From Fredinandcohnia aciditolerans (GTDB taxonomy: Bacteria; Bacillota; Bacilli; Bacillales; Bacillaceae_L): a DNA stretch of 64,000 nucleotides. Both the position numbers and the translations under genes were made by a program. Below the pieces are notes generated by a model. That model was given only the letters and a program-made list of their open reading frames with translations. It had not been told where the DNA came from and made no database searches. The stretch lies in assembly GCA_003640645.1 (NCBI GenBank), contig QGHH01000010.1:62001-126000 (forward strand). The letters run 5' to 3'. Numbering within the stretch: the stretch's first letter is position 1; each line of letters begins with the position of its first letter. Below, piece by piece: positions 19,559 to 28,528 of the stretch.

Positions 19559-20713
19559 TTTATTATTTCGTATTGGGTAAAGCGTTTTTGTAACGGTAAG
19601 TGCATTTTTTTCCTCAATTTCTGCTCTTCTAGGTATAGGTGGATAAATAGTAGGCTCATCATCCCAATATGCTGGAAGAGTGAGTTTGGCTTTTGGTTGC
19701 CACTGATTGATCCATTCGGTTGGAAGTGCGCCATTTATATTTGATTTTTCAATCATTTCGAGCCAAATCAAAGACCATGCTCTAGGTACGACTCTCCAAA
19801 TGTCATATCCGCCGCCACCGACTGCAATCCAGCGACCATCACAATATTGATGTGCAAGCTGATGAGCAAGCTTAGGGATTTCACGATAGATTTTCATTGT
19901 TGCAGACAAATGGGTTAATGGATCATAGTAGTGCGAGTCGACACCGTTTTGCGTAAAAATAACATCTGGTTTAAAAAACTCAGTTACTTCTGTAAAAGCA
20001 GTTGTGTATGCATGTAACCATGAATCGTCCTCAGTAAATGCATCAAGCGGAATATTAAAGGTATAGCCGTAGCCCTTGCCAGATCCACGCTCAGTAACAT
20101 TTCCTGTCCCAGGAAATAGATATCGTCCTGTTTCATGAATTGAAAGTGTACAAACAGTTGGGTCATCATAAAATGTCCACTGCACACCATCTCCATGATG
20201 TGCATCAGTATCCACATATAAAACCTTTACATTATATTTTTTTTGCAAATAACGAATCGCGACTGAACTATCATTGTAGACACAAAATCCAGAGGCCTTC
20301 CCGCGGAATCCATGGTGGAGTCCGCCTCCTAAATTAAGGGCATGCTTCGATTTTCCCGACATTACATGGTCCACTGCGGAAAGGGTAGCTCCTACTAGTA
20401 ATGCACTAGCCTCATGCATTCCGGGAAAAATAGGAGTATCCTCCGTGCCGATTCCATAGCTATATCCAATTTCTTTTGGGAGTTTACCTTCCCCTGCTAA
20501 CTTAACAGCCTCAATAAATTTGGGGTCATGGACGAGTTCTAATTCTTCATCTGTGGCTACTCTAGGTGGAATAATATCCGATTCATCTAACAAGTTCAAA
20601 CTTTTGAGTAGATCATATGTAAGCTTTACCCTCGTTTGATTAAAGGGGTGATCATTACTAAATCGATATTTTAATAATTCGTCCGAATAGACAAAGACAG
20701 ATTCTTTCGTCAT
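19556..20713 (-). CDS. acuC: AcuC, class I protein deacetylase
   Basis: A 385-residue histone-deacetylase-fold zinc enzyme. In B. subtilis AcuC removes the acetyl group that AcuA places on acetyl-CoA synthetase, reactivating it. The catalytic features are visible: NLGGGLHHGFRGKASGFCVYND, the zinc-binding DTDAHHGDGVQ, and the C-terminal VGGGGYDIWRVVPRAW. ATG at 20713 is chosen because it forms a tight ATGA overlap with the acuB stop codon; the longer upstream extension lies inside acuB. It is the last gene of acuABC. Confidence 0.95.
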   Translation of the reverse strand: MTKESVFVYSDELLKYRFSNDHPFNQTRVKLTYDLLKSLNLLDESDIIPPRVATDEELELVHDPKFIEAVKLAGEGKLPKEIGYSYGIGTEDTPIFPGMHEASALLVGATLSAVDHVMSGKSKHALNLGGGLHHGFRGKASGFCVYNDSSVAIRYLQKKYNVKVLYVDTDAHHGDGVQWTFYDDPTVCTLSIHETGRYLFPGTGNVTERGSGKGYGYTFNIPLDAFTEDDSWLHAYTTAFTEVTEFFKPDVIFTQNGVDSHYYDPLTHLSATMKIYREIPKLAHQLAHQYCDGRWIAVGGGGYDIWRVVPRAWSLIWLEMIEKSNINGALPTEWINQWQPKAKLTLPAYWDDEPTIYPPIPRRAEIEEKNALTVTKTLYPIRNNK

Positions 20714-21357
20714 AATCGTGGCCCTGGTATGGTTGGCCACAGTACAGTGTAGCCATTATCAATTAGATTAGTAATGATCTTAGTTGGATTCATTGTTTGA
20801 ACTCGTAACACAATTATTTTATATTGCGTGTCCTCCTTGTCAGGGTAAACAAGTACACTGTGAATATTTACATTATGATTTTTTATGACGTTGACAACGT
20901 CTGCGAGTGTTCCTGCACGATTATGTACTTTAATTTCGAGTTGTGAACCTGGTTGGTTTGCACCTGTTAGTTGTGCAAAGGTATGAAGTAAATCAGTCTC
21001 AGTGATGATTCCAACTAATTTTCCATTGGATTCAATTGGGAGACAGCCAATCCGATACTGGAAAAAAACAGCAGAAATCTCTTCAACAAAGTCAAGCGGA
21101 TGTCCGGTTATAACTTCTTTTACCATAATGTCTTTAAGTGGTGAATCAAGCGTTTTTTCATTGTTCGTATAATCTAGGATTGAAGGCTTTGCATCACGAA
21201 TATCACGGTCACTAATCAACCCGATCACGTGATGATTTTTATCTACCACAGGTATATGACGAATTTTTTTCTCATCCATTATTTTAATCGCTGTTGAGAT
21301 GGAGTCATCAGCTGATAAAGTAATGACATTTTTCTTCATAATTTCTTCAACAATCAT
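20710..21357 (-). CDS. acuB: AcuB, CBS-pair and ACT-domain protein
   Basis: A 215-residue protein with two CBS motifs (about residues 7-55 and 78-126: MKKNVITLSADDSISTAIKI and MVKEVITGHPLDF) followed by an ACT-like domain (about 138-210). This domain set suggests adenylate and amino-acid-type ligand sensing. It belongs to the acuABC operon for acetoin and acetate use; its biochemical role is not established. ATG follows AAGGGGGATTCAC. It is 19 bp after acuA and overlaps acuC by 4 bp. Confidence 0.93.
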   Translation of the reverse strand: MIVEEIMKKNVITLSADDSISTAIKIMDEKKIRHIPVVDKNHHVIGLISDRDIRDAKPSILDYTNNEKTLDSPLKDIMVKEVITGHPLDFVEEISAVFFQYRIGCLPIESNGKLVGIITETDLLHTFAQLTGANQPGSQLEIKVHNRAGTLADVVNVIKNHNVNIHSVLVYPDKEDTQYKIIVLRVQTMNPTKIITNLIDNGYTVLWPTIPGPRL

Positions 21358-21376
21358 GTGAATCCCCCTTACTCCC

Positions 21377-22009
21377 TTAATACATAAACCGATTCATAAA
21401 GCGTAGGCGGTCAAATCTTTCAATCGTATCCTGATTTACTCGTTTGCCAATTCGAGCCATTAAACAGTTGGCAGGGTGTGAACTAATTTCAGGATCATCT
21501 GTTGCAAACCATTCAAGCCCACCTGCACTCATCATTTTTTCCATTACTTTACGATACTCCCAAACATTGAGGCCAGTTCCTTTTAAATCCCAATGCCAAT
21601 AATATTCGGTAGTAATGATGAGATAATCTTCCATAGCGTCATCCATCATAGAAACAATTAATAGATTCTTTCCAACTCGACTGCCTCGAAATTTTGGAAT
21701 AACTTCGATTGCTCCTAATTCTATCAAATTTTCTATTTTCCCCTCAGACCAGCGCTCTAGCGGGTCTGGGTAAAGGTATGTAACATACCCTACAATGGTA
21801 TGATGCTCTCTTGCAATAATAATTCTTCCTTCAGGGAGGTCAGCAATTTCAATCAATGCTTTATGCTGTTGATTTGGAGGACGAAATGCTACCAAGTCCT
21901 CGTGAAATTCATAGCTTGCAAGGGCTTCTCCGGTTATGGGACCTTCAATAATGAGCGTGCCATGAGGGGTTTTAAGTTCCTTTGCGTTATAAGTTTTCTT
22001 ATGCTCCAC
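21377..22009 (-). CDS. acuA: AcuA, protein lysine acetyltransferase for acetyl-CoA synthetase
   Basis: A 210-residue GNAT-family enzyme that acetylates the active-site lysine of AcsA and switches it off. The GNAT acetyl-CoA segment is IELGAIEVIPKFRGSRVGKNLL, with conserved flanking blocks TYLYPDPLERWSEG and TTEYYWHWDLKG, nearly as in B. subtilis. GTG at 22009, preceded by GGTGGTGA, gives a protein of exactly the B. subtilis length starting with MEHKKTYN; the upstream ATG adds 13 poorly conserved residues. It is the first gene of acuABC, divergent from its target acsA. Confidence 0.94.
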   Translation of the reverse strand: MEHKKTYNAKELKTPHGTLIIEGPITGEALASYEFHEDLVAFRPPNQQHKALIEIADLPEGRIIIAREHHTIVGYVTYLYPDPLERWSEGKIENLIELGAIEVIPKFRGSRVGKNLLIVSMMDDAMEDYLIITTEYYWHWDLKGTGLNVWEYRKVMEKMMSAGGLEWFATDDPEISSHPANCLMARIGKRVNQDTIERFDRLRFMNRFMY

Positions 22010-22058
22010 ATTGTCACCACCATTCATAACGTCAATTTCATTATACATGAATCTAGTA

Positions 22059-22087
22059 AAAATAAAGCGTTTTCAGAATTTTGTCAA
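22059..22087 (-). promoter_or_regulatory. Candidate promoter of acuABC
   Basis: On the minus strand, TTGACA is followed after 17 nt by TATTTT. A second -10-like TATAAT lies nearer the gene (22040-22045). The cre site overlaps the spacer and -10 of the first promoter. Confidence 0.6.
22062..22075 (-). promoter_or_regulatory. cre operator (CcpA site) in the acuABC promoter
   Basis: TGAAAACGCTTTAT on the minus strand closely matches the cre consensus TGWAANCGNTNWCA. It lies within the acuABC promoter, where bound CcpA would block transcription, consistent with known glucose repression of acuABC. Confidence 0.72.
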
Positions 22088-22261
22088 ATGTGCCTTGGGG
22101 TTTTTGTGCCCGAATTTTTTGAGCGTGCATGATAAACTATCGCTGAAAAGTCGTGGCATCTGCCGGTGGCTGTAACTATATTTAGCAGGGTATGGGACCC
22201 ATACTATTACACTAATTATACAATTTTACATAAAAATAATATATAAACAAAATTTTAAAAA

Positions 22262-22290
22262 TTGAGAAAAGACGAGTTTTATTTTATAAT
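22262..22290 (+). promoter_or_regulatory. Sigma-A promoter of acsA
   Basis: TTGAGA, 17 nt, TATAAT; the -10 lies 38 bp before the acsA start. Confidence 0.78.
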
Positions 22291-22327
22291 AGAATAGTAA
22301 ATAACTTACATAAAGGGGAAATGTATA

Positions 22328-24046
22328 GTGAAAGTGGAAGCGCTACCAGCAACCAAAGGCAATTATAATCTAAAAGATTACGATGAAGCATATGAGAATT
22401 TTGATTGGACGGAAGTAGAAAAAAGTTTTTCTTGGTCAGAAACAGGCAGGGTTAATATTGCTTATGAAGCAATCGACCGCCATGCAGAGGGTGTAAGGAA
22501 AAATAAAATTGCCCTATATTATCGTGATCCATCACGTGATGAGAAATATACATTTAAAGAAATGAAAGAATATACGAACCGTGCGGCTAACGTATTAAAG
22601 CAAGCAGCAGATGTGGAAAAAGGTGACCGAGTATTTGTATTTATGCCACGTTCCCCCGAATTATATTTTACAGTATTAGGGGCTATTAAATTAGGGGCAA
22701 TCGTGGGTCCGCTATTTGAAGCATTTATGGAAGGAGCAGTTCGCGATCGCTTGGAAGATAGTGAGGCAAAGGTAATTGTCACAACTCCAGAATTAGTGGA
22801 TCGTATTCCATTTAATGAACTTCCTGCATTAAAGCATATTGTCCTCGTTGGTGAAAATGTTAAGGAGGATGGCCCATTTATCGATTTTCTTGGTCGGCTA
22901 AAAACAGCAAGTAAAGAGCTGCAAATTGAATGGGTAGAACGAACGGACGGTATGCTATTACACTACACTTCTGGTTCAACAGGTAAACCAAAGGGAGTAT
23001 TGCATGTTCATAACGCCATGATTCAACAATACCAAACTGCAAAATGGATTCTCGATTTACAAGAGGATGACATATATTGGTGTACAGCTGACCCAGGTTG
23101 GGTAACAGGAACTTCTTACGGCATTTTTGGTCCTTGGCTTAACGGAGCTTCAAATGTCATAGTAGGAGGCCGTTTTAGACCTGAAAACTGGTACCAAACC
23201 ATTGAAGATTTTGGAGTTACAGTCTGGTATAGTGCTCCAACAGCATTTAGAATGCTGATGGGCGCTGGTGATGAACTTGTAAAACAATTTGATTTAAGTA
23301 CATTGCGCCATGTATTAAGTGTAGGGGAGCCACTTAACCCAGAAGTTGTTCGTTGGGGAGTAAAGGTCTTTAACTTACGAATTCATGATAATTGGTGGAT
23401 GACAGAAACAGGTGCACAGCTTATTAGTAATTACCCTTGCATGGAGATCAAACCAGGTTCTATGGGTAAACCATTCCCTGGAATTAAGGCTGCTATTGTT
23501 GACGACCAAGGTAATGAATTACCACCAAATCGTATGGGCAACCTCGCTGTTAAAAAGGGCTGGCCATCAATGATGTATCAAATTTGGAATAATCCCGCAA
23601 AATATGAGTCTTATTTTATGCCTGGTGATTGGTATGTATCAGGGGATTCAGCATATATGGATGAAGATGGGTATTTCTGGTTCCAAGGTCGTGTTGATGA
23701 CGTAATCATGACCTCTGGTGAGCGGGTAGGACCATTTGAAGTTGAAAGTAAGCTTGTTGAACATCCCGCAATTGCAGAAGCCGGTGTTATCGGAAAGCCT
23801 GACCCTGTACGAGGCGAAATCATTAAGGCGTTCGTAGCACTCGTTGATGGCTATAAAGCGACAGATGAGTTAAAAGAAGAAATAAGAGATTTTGTGAAAA
23901 AAGGATTAGCTGCACATGCTGCTCCTCGTGAAATTGAGTTTAAGGAAAAACTTCCAAAAACACGTAGTGGAAAAATCATGAGACGTGTTCTTAAGGCATG
24001 GGAGCTTGATTTACCGACAGGTGACCTTTCTACAATGGAAGATTAA
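22328..24046 (+). CDS. acsA: Acetyl-CoA synthetase AcsA
   Basis: A 572-residue adenylate-forming enzyme that activates acetate to acetyl-CoA through acetyl-AMP. The P-loop-like HYTSGSTGKPKG, the WWMTETG motif, the GDWYVSGDSAYMDEDGYFWFQGR hinge region and the C-terminal PKTRSGKIMRR are present. Lys549 in that last motif is the residue acetylated by AcuA and restored by AcuC, whose genes lie divergently next door. The GTG at 22328 follows AAAGGGGAAATG. A strong promoter lies just upstream and a bidirectional terminator downstream. CcpA repression is likely. Confidence 0.97.
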   Translation: MKVEALPATKGNYNLKDYDEAYENFDWTEVEKSFSWSETGRVNIAYEAIDRHAEGVRKNKIALYYRDPSRDEKYTFKEMKEYTNRAANVLKQAADVEKGDRVFVFMPRSPELYFTVLGAIKLGAIVGPLFEAFMEGAVRDRLEDSEAKVIVTTPELVDRIPFNELPALKHIVLVGENVKEDGPFIDFLGRLKTASKELQIEWVERTDGMLLHYTSGSTGKPKGVLHVHNAMIQQYQTAKWILDLQEDDIYWCTADPGWVTGTSYGIFGPWLNGASNVIVGGRFRPENWYQTIEDFGVTVWYSAPTAFRMLMGAGDELVKQFDLSTLRHVLSVGEPLNPEVVRWGVKVFNLRIHDNWWMTETGAQLISNYPCMEIKPGSMGKPFPGIKAAIVDDQGNELPPNRMGNLAVKKGWPSMMYQIWNNPAKYESYFMPGDWYVSGDSAYMDEDGYFWFQGRVDDVIMTSGERVGPFEVESKLVEHPAIAEAGVIGKPDPVRGEIIKAFVALVDGYKATDELKEEIRDFVKKGLAAHAAPREIEFKEKLPKTRSGKIMRRVLKAWELDLPTGDLSTMED

Positions 24047-24055
24047 AATGTTAAC

Positions 24056-24093
24056 AGAAAAAGAGGTGATCCACTGGATCACCTCTTTATTAT
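24056..24093. terminator. Bidirectional terminator acsA/PBP gene
   Basis: AAAGAGGTGATCC pairs with GGATCACCTCTTT around ACT, with T-rich flanks on both strands. It serves the convergent acsA and penicillin-binding-protein genes. Confidence 0.9.
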
Positions 24094-24096
24094 TGA

Positions 24097-27030
24097 TTAA
24101 TTTCCACCGTTTTCTTTATCTTTTTCTTTACCCTTAGCATTACCTTTGCCATTCTTTTCTTTCTCATTATTGGCACCGTTATCTCCATCAGCAGGAGGGT
24201 CTGACGGAGGTGGGGTAACCACTTCTGGCTCTGGTTTGTAGTCGCCATTTTTGATTAAGACTGAATTTGCGAGTGGCGTTTCTTTACCAGTGACATCAAC
24301 AGCAGTAACATAATAGGCTGCAACGGCGTTTCCAACTTTAAATTGTAAATTCTTTGTAGCAGGAACACTTCCGATTTTCTTGAAGTCTGCTGTGAAATTT
24401 CCTGCAGAATAGATTCGATACCCTATGACATCATTGTGATCATGCTTTGCCCATTTCAATGTACCTGAAGAAATCGAGGCACCTTTTACTTGGGACGGAA
24501 CTGAACCATTATCTTTAAGTTCAGTAGATTCTGTAACGACAAGGTTCTTCCAACGATCGTTCTTAGGAAGCAGTTGCGAAATGGCCGCCGAATCTTTTAA
24601 ACCATGCTCCGATAAAAACTCTTTCTTGATCATGATTCCTTCTTGTACAAATTCCTTTGGTGCACTTGATGGTACACGATAGGCTTTGCCATCTACTTCA
24701 ATATACTTACCTTTTACAAGGTTATCATCGACCTTCGTCGGAACAAATTTCGCATTATATATGTCAGATTGTACTAGACCGGCTTCACGACATAAATCTG
24801 AAGGAAGTAATCCAGAAAGTCCACAATAAGAGCGACTTACAATTCCTCCAGGCATTTTAAAGTTCTCTTTTGGTTTAACAAGTTCTGGTTTTACATCATA
24901 TACTGCATTCATTTGTTGTGCCCACAGAAGAATATTTCTTCTTGAATTATAAAGTCCCTTATAATTTAATGCCACTGGCTTTGGTGTATCATAGCCAATC
25001 CACGTACCAAAGGTTACATTCGGGTTGGTTGCTACAAACCAAATATCCCACCAGTCGTTGGTTGTACCTGTTTTACCAGCCCAATCCGCATTAAACTTAA
25101 GGTAGCCATTCATAGATGCAGCTGTACCACCACTAATAACATCTCGCATCATATCGATTGTTAGATAAGAAGTTTGTGGAGAGAAAACCTCTACAGGTTT
25201 CACTTCATGTTCGTATACAACTTCTCCGTCGTTCGTCTCAATTTTTTCAATCATATAGGCATCTATAAACTTACCTTCGTTAGCAAATGTTGCGAACGCA
25301 TTTACATTCTCTTCAACTGAAACTCCATCCGTCATACCGCCTATTGCTAAAGATGGGGCGTGATAATCTTTTTCATTTAAAGAAGTAAATCCCATTTTCT
25401 CTAGGAAAGTTATTGGGCGGTGATCAAATGCCTTTAAGTATGTCTTGATCGCCGGGATATTCTTAGAGACTTGTAAAGCTCGTCTAGCGGACATTAGACC
25501 ATCAAAGTCATTTGCCCCACCCACGTTATATGGAGTATATTTTCCATACGAGAACTTTACATCGGCAATCACGCTACCAGGCTGTACGAGTCCGAGTTCC
25601 ATTGCTGGTGCATAGTCCAAGAGAGGCTTCATAGTTGAACCATTTGAACGTTTCGCACCTAGTGCGTGGTTGGTTTGTTCACGCTCGAAGTCACGGCCAC
25701 CCACAAAACTAATTATTTTTCCTGTCCTATTTTCAATTAATACAGAACCGAGCTCTTCTGGTTCGATTACTTGTACATCTTCATTCGTTTCTAAGTTTTT
25801 CTTTGTTTCTTTACGATCAGGACCAAAATATTGAAATTTCTTTACTGCCTCTTGCATTGCATCATATACTTCTTTGTCAATAGTTGTATGGATTTTATAT
25901 CCATTTTGACGAAGGTTTCTGTCTGCGATAACTTGGTAGTGTGATCGAAGTTCCTTATTTTCTTCAAGATCCTTTTCCTCGTACCCGTCATCCTTAGCCA
26001 ATTTTTTCATCAAAATATCAGTGGCACGCTTTTCTACTTCAACTGTTAACCAAGGATATTTTTCAGTAGGCTCTGACTTAGGTGGGGCAAGGTTTGCACG
26101 AATATCATAGGTAAGTGCTTCGTCATATTGCTTCTGTGTAATGAAACCACCTGTAAGCATACGCTCTAAAACTGTTTTCATCCGGTTGATACCGGGCTCC
26201 AAGTTCTCTTTCACCTTTCCACCCTGGTTCAAGAATGGAGTATATACATATGGGTTTTGTGGAATACCAGCGATAAATGCTGCTTGTGGAAGGTTTAAAT
26301 CTTTTGCATCTACTCCAAAAATTCCTTTGGCTGCTGTTTGAACTCCAGCAATATTTCGACCTGAAGAATTACGGCCATAAGGAATGATATTTAGATATGC
26401 TTCTAGAATTTCATCTTTATCAAAAAACTTTTCAAGTCGCAGTGCAATGAGAATTTCCTTAGCCTTCCGATCAAAGGAAACTTCATTTGATAAAATTTGA
26501 TTCTTAATCAATTGCTGGGTCAGCGTACTTCCTCCAGTTTGGATAGGTGAATTAGTTACATCCTGTACGATTGCCCGGAGAATTGATTTTGGCACAACTC
26601 CATCGTGCTTATAGAAATATTGGTCTTCAGTAGCAATAACAGCATCTAAGACAAATGGTGAAATATCTTCGAGTGCTACTTCTTCACGTTGCAGGTCTGC
26701 CCGTAATTGACCAAGGTAGACCTCATTTGCAAAGTAGACCTCCGTGTTTTCTTCATAGTTATAAATATCTTTTTGCAGACTTTCATAGCTTCGGACAGGT
26801 TCGTCCTTAACCAGAGATGCAAAATATCCTGCACCAGCTCCACCGGCAAAGCCAAGTCCAAGCAGACCTATAATAAAGAAAATTAAAAATAAGTTCCAAA
26901 TAACCCCGTAAGTAACTCTTGCGCCTTTTCGGGCTTTGTTTCCGGAAACTGCTTGAATGACTTTATTTGATAGGACTCTTCGCCAAAAAGAGCTAATTTT
27001 TTCAAATATCTGTGATTTATTTAGATTCAT
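24097..27030 (-). CDS. Class A penicillin-binding protein with C-terminal FN3-like domain
   Basis: A 977-residue bifunctional peptidoglycan synthase. A single N-terminal membrane helix (about 41-68) anchors it. The GT51 glycosyltransferase begins with ATEDQYFYKHDG (catalytic Glu about 135) and continues with QTGGSTLTQQLIKN and KEILIALRLEK. The transpeptidase has S465-T-M-K468, an SKN motif near 520 and K653-T-G. Residues about 830-940 look like a fibronectin type III domain, followed by a P-rich then E/K/N/G-rich tail. ATG at 27030 is set 6 nt after AGGGGG. It resembles the PBP1A/2c-type genes located between acsA and tyrS in several Bacillus species; the exact paralogue name is uncertain. 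Confidence 0.92.
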   Translation of the reverse strand: MNLNKSQIFEKISSFWRRVLSNKVIQAVSGNKARKGARVTYGVIWNLFLIFFIIGLLGLGFAGGAGAGYFASLVKDEPVRSYESLQKDIYNYEENTEVYFANEVYLGQLRADLQREEVALEDISPFVLDAVIATEDQYFYKHDGVVPKSILRAIVQDVTNSPIQTGGSTLTQQLIKNQILSNEVSFDRKAKEILIALRLEKFFDKDEILEAYLNIIPYGRNSSGRNIAGVQTAAKGIFGVDAKDLNLPQAAFIAGIPQNPYVYTPFLNQGGKVKENLEPGINRMKTVLERMLTGGFITQKQYDEALTYDIRANLAPPKSEPTEKYPWLTVEVEKRATDILMKKLAKDDGYEEKDLEENKELRSHYQVIADRNLRQNGYKIHTTIDKEVYDAMQEAVKKFQYFGPDRKETKKNLETNEDVQVIEPEELGSVLIENRTGKIISFVGGRDFEREQTNHALGAKRSNGSTMKPLLDYAPAMELGLVQPGSVIADVKFSYGKYTPYNVGGANDFDGLMSARRALQVSKNIPAIKTYLKAFDHRPITFLEKMGFTSLNEKDYHAPSLAIGGMTDGVSVEENVNAFATFANEGKFIDAYMIEKIETNDGEVVYEHEVKPVEVFSPQTSYLTIDMMRDVISGGTAASMNGYLKFNADWAGKTGTTNDWWDIWFVATNPNVTFGTWIGYDTPKPVALNYKGLYNSRRNILLWAQQMNAVYDVKPELVKPKENFKMPGGIVSRSYCGLSGLLPSDLCREAGLVQSDIYNAKFVPTKVDDNLVKGKYIEVDGKAYRVPSSAPKEFVQEGIMIKKEFLSEHGLKDSAAISQLLPKNDRWKNLVVTESTELKDNGSVPSQVKGASISSGTLKWAKHDHNDVIGYRIYSAGNFTADFKKIGSVPATKNLQFKVGNAVAAYYVTAVDVTGKETPLANSVLIKNGDYKPEPEVVTPPPSDPPADGDNGANNEKEKNGKGNAKGKEKDKENGGN

Positions 27031-27113
27031 AATCATCCCCCTAAAAATCCAAGTTTATTATAGCATATAGCGTAGGGTCATTAATATTATTTTATGAATT
27101 TCCATTATTTAAT

Positions 27114-27142
27114 TTGACAATAATAGACAGAATGTGATAGAA
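27114..27142 (+). promoter_or_regulatory. Promoter of tyrS
   Basis: TTGACA is followed after 18 nt by TAGAAA (or 17 nt, ATAGAA). A perfect 7-bp hairpin, AACCTTA-TTA-TAAGGTT (27144-27160), directly follows and abuts the ribosome site. Confidence 0.6.
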
Positions 27143-27180
27143 AAACCTTATTATAAGGTTAAAAGGAGAATCGAAATTTA

Positions 27181-28440
27181 ATGGATGTTATACAGGATTT
27201 GACTTATAGGGGATTGATAAATCAAGTAACAGATCAGGAAGGTCTACAGAATACATTAAAGAATGAAAAGATTAAATTGTATTGTGGATTCGATCCAACA
27301 GCTGATAGTTTACATATTGGCCACTTAGTAGGTGTTTTAACTTTGAGAAGATTCCAATTAGCTGGGCATCAACCCATTGCATTAGTTGGTGGAGCGACAG
27401 GCCTAATTGGTGACCCAAGTGGTAAAAAGGCTGAAAGAACATTAAATCCGAAAGAGGTCGTCGTGGAATTTAGCAATAGTATTAAAAATCAACTTTCACG
27501 CTTTTTGGATTTTGAAGCAAAAGAAAACCCAGCTCAAATTGCAAATAATTATGATTGGATTGGAAGTTTAGACTTAATTACTTTCTTGCGTGACATAGGA
27601 AAAAGCTTTGGTCTAAATTACATGCTTGCTAAGGACTCTGTGCAATCTCGTCTTGATGCTGGTATTTCATTTACAGAGTTTAGTTATATGATTTTACAAT
27701 CCTATGACTTCTTAAAACTCTATGAAGATGTAGGCTGCCGACTTCAAATTGGTGGGAGTGACCAATGGGGAAATATTACAGCCGGACTTGAATTAATTCG
27801 AAAAACAGTAGAGGATGCAAAAGCATTTGGTCTAACTATACCTCTCGTGACAAAAGCTGATGGAACTAAGTTTGGAAAAACAGAAGGTGGTACAATCTGG
27901 TTAGATAAAGATAAAACGTCACCATACGAATTTTATCAATTTTGGATCAATACAGATGACCGTGATGTTGTCCGCTATTTAAAATATTTTACGTTCCTAT
28001 CCAAAGAGGAAATTGAGAGTCTTGAAGCAGAAATTCAAAATGCACCTGAAAAGCGATTGGCACAAAAGACATTGGCTGAAGAAGTAACGAAATTGGTTCA
28101 TGGTGAAGCTGCTTTAGAGCAAGCTATGAAAATTTCAACAGCATTATTTAGCGGTTCTATCAGTGAATTAAGTGCAGAGGAAATTAAGCAAGGCTTTAAG
28201 GATGTTCCTTCATATGAGTACAATGGGGATCCAGAGGTAGGGTTAGTTGATTTATTAGTAATGAGCAAAATTTCCCCATCTAAGCGTCAGGCACGTGAGG
28301 ATATAGGAAATGGAGCTATTTATGTCAATGGTGAGAGAATCCAAGAAGTAGATGCGGTCTTAACTTCACAAAATCGAATCGAAGGTCAATTCACCGTCAT
28401 CCGTCGTGGCAAGAAAAAATATTTCTTAATTAAATACTAA
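27181..28440 (+). CDS. tyrS: Tyrosyl-tRNA synthetase
   Basis: A 419-residue class I aminoacyl-tRNA synthetase that charges tRNA-Tyr. The HIGH motif is at residues 45-48 (DSLHIGHLVG), the tyrosine pocket includes GGSDQWGNI (191-199), and the KMSKS loop is present as KFGKT at 230-234, the usual TyrRS variant. The C-terminal S4-like RNA-binding domain covers about 350-415. The AAAAGGAG site is about 12 nt from the ATG, longer than usual. The leader is too short for the T-box that controls tyrS in B. subtilis, so regulation differs or is absent. Confidence 0.97.
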   Translation: MDVIQDLTYRGLINQVTDQEGLQNTLKNEKIKLYCGFDPTADSLHIGHLVGVLTLRRFQLAGHQPIALVGGATGLIGDPSGKKAERTLNPKEVVVEFSNSIKNQLSRFLDFEAKENPAQIANNYDWIGSLDLITFLRDIGKSFGLNYMLAKDSVQSRLDAGISFTEFSYMILQSYDFLKLYEDVGCRLQIGGSDQWGNITAGLELIRKTVEDAKAFGLTIPLVTKADGTKFGKTEGGTIWLDKDKTSPYEFYQFWINTDDRDVVRYLKYFTFLSKEEIESLEAEIQNAPEKRLAQKTLAEEVTKLVHGEAALEQAMKISTALFSGSISELSAEEIKQGFKDVPSYEYNGDPEVGLVDLLVMSKISPSKRQAREDIGNGAIYVNGERIQEVDAVLTSQNRIEGQFTVIRRGKKKYFLIKY

Positions 28441-28443
28441 AAT

Positions 28444-28480
28444 GATAAGGTGCTCCCAAGGAGCACCTTATTGAATTTAT
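28444..28480 (+). terminator. Terminator after tyrS
   Basis: A perfect 11-bp stem, TAAGGTGCTCC with GGAGCACCTTA, is followed by a weak T-rich tail. Confidence 0.8.
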
Positions 28481-28484
28481 CTAT

Positions 28485-28523
28485 GCAAAAAAAGAGGAAA
28501 GGGATAAACCCTTTCCTCTTTAG
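28485..28523 (-). terminator. Terminator after rpsD (minus strand)
   Basis: AAAGAGGAAAGGG pairs with CCCTTTCCTCTTT around ATAAA; read on the minus strand it is followed by a run of T. Confidence 0.9.
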
Positions 28524-28528
28524 GAAGA

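Noticed and set aside
24097-27036. Start at the first ATG of the PBP frame (27036)
   Set aside because: That ATG directly touches the GGGGG ribosome site; the ATG two codons later has normal spacing.
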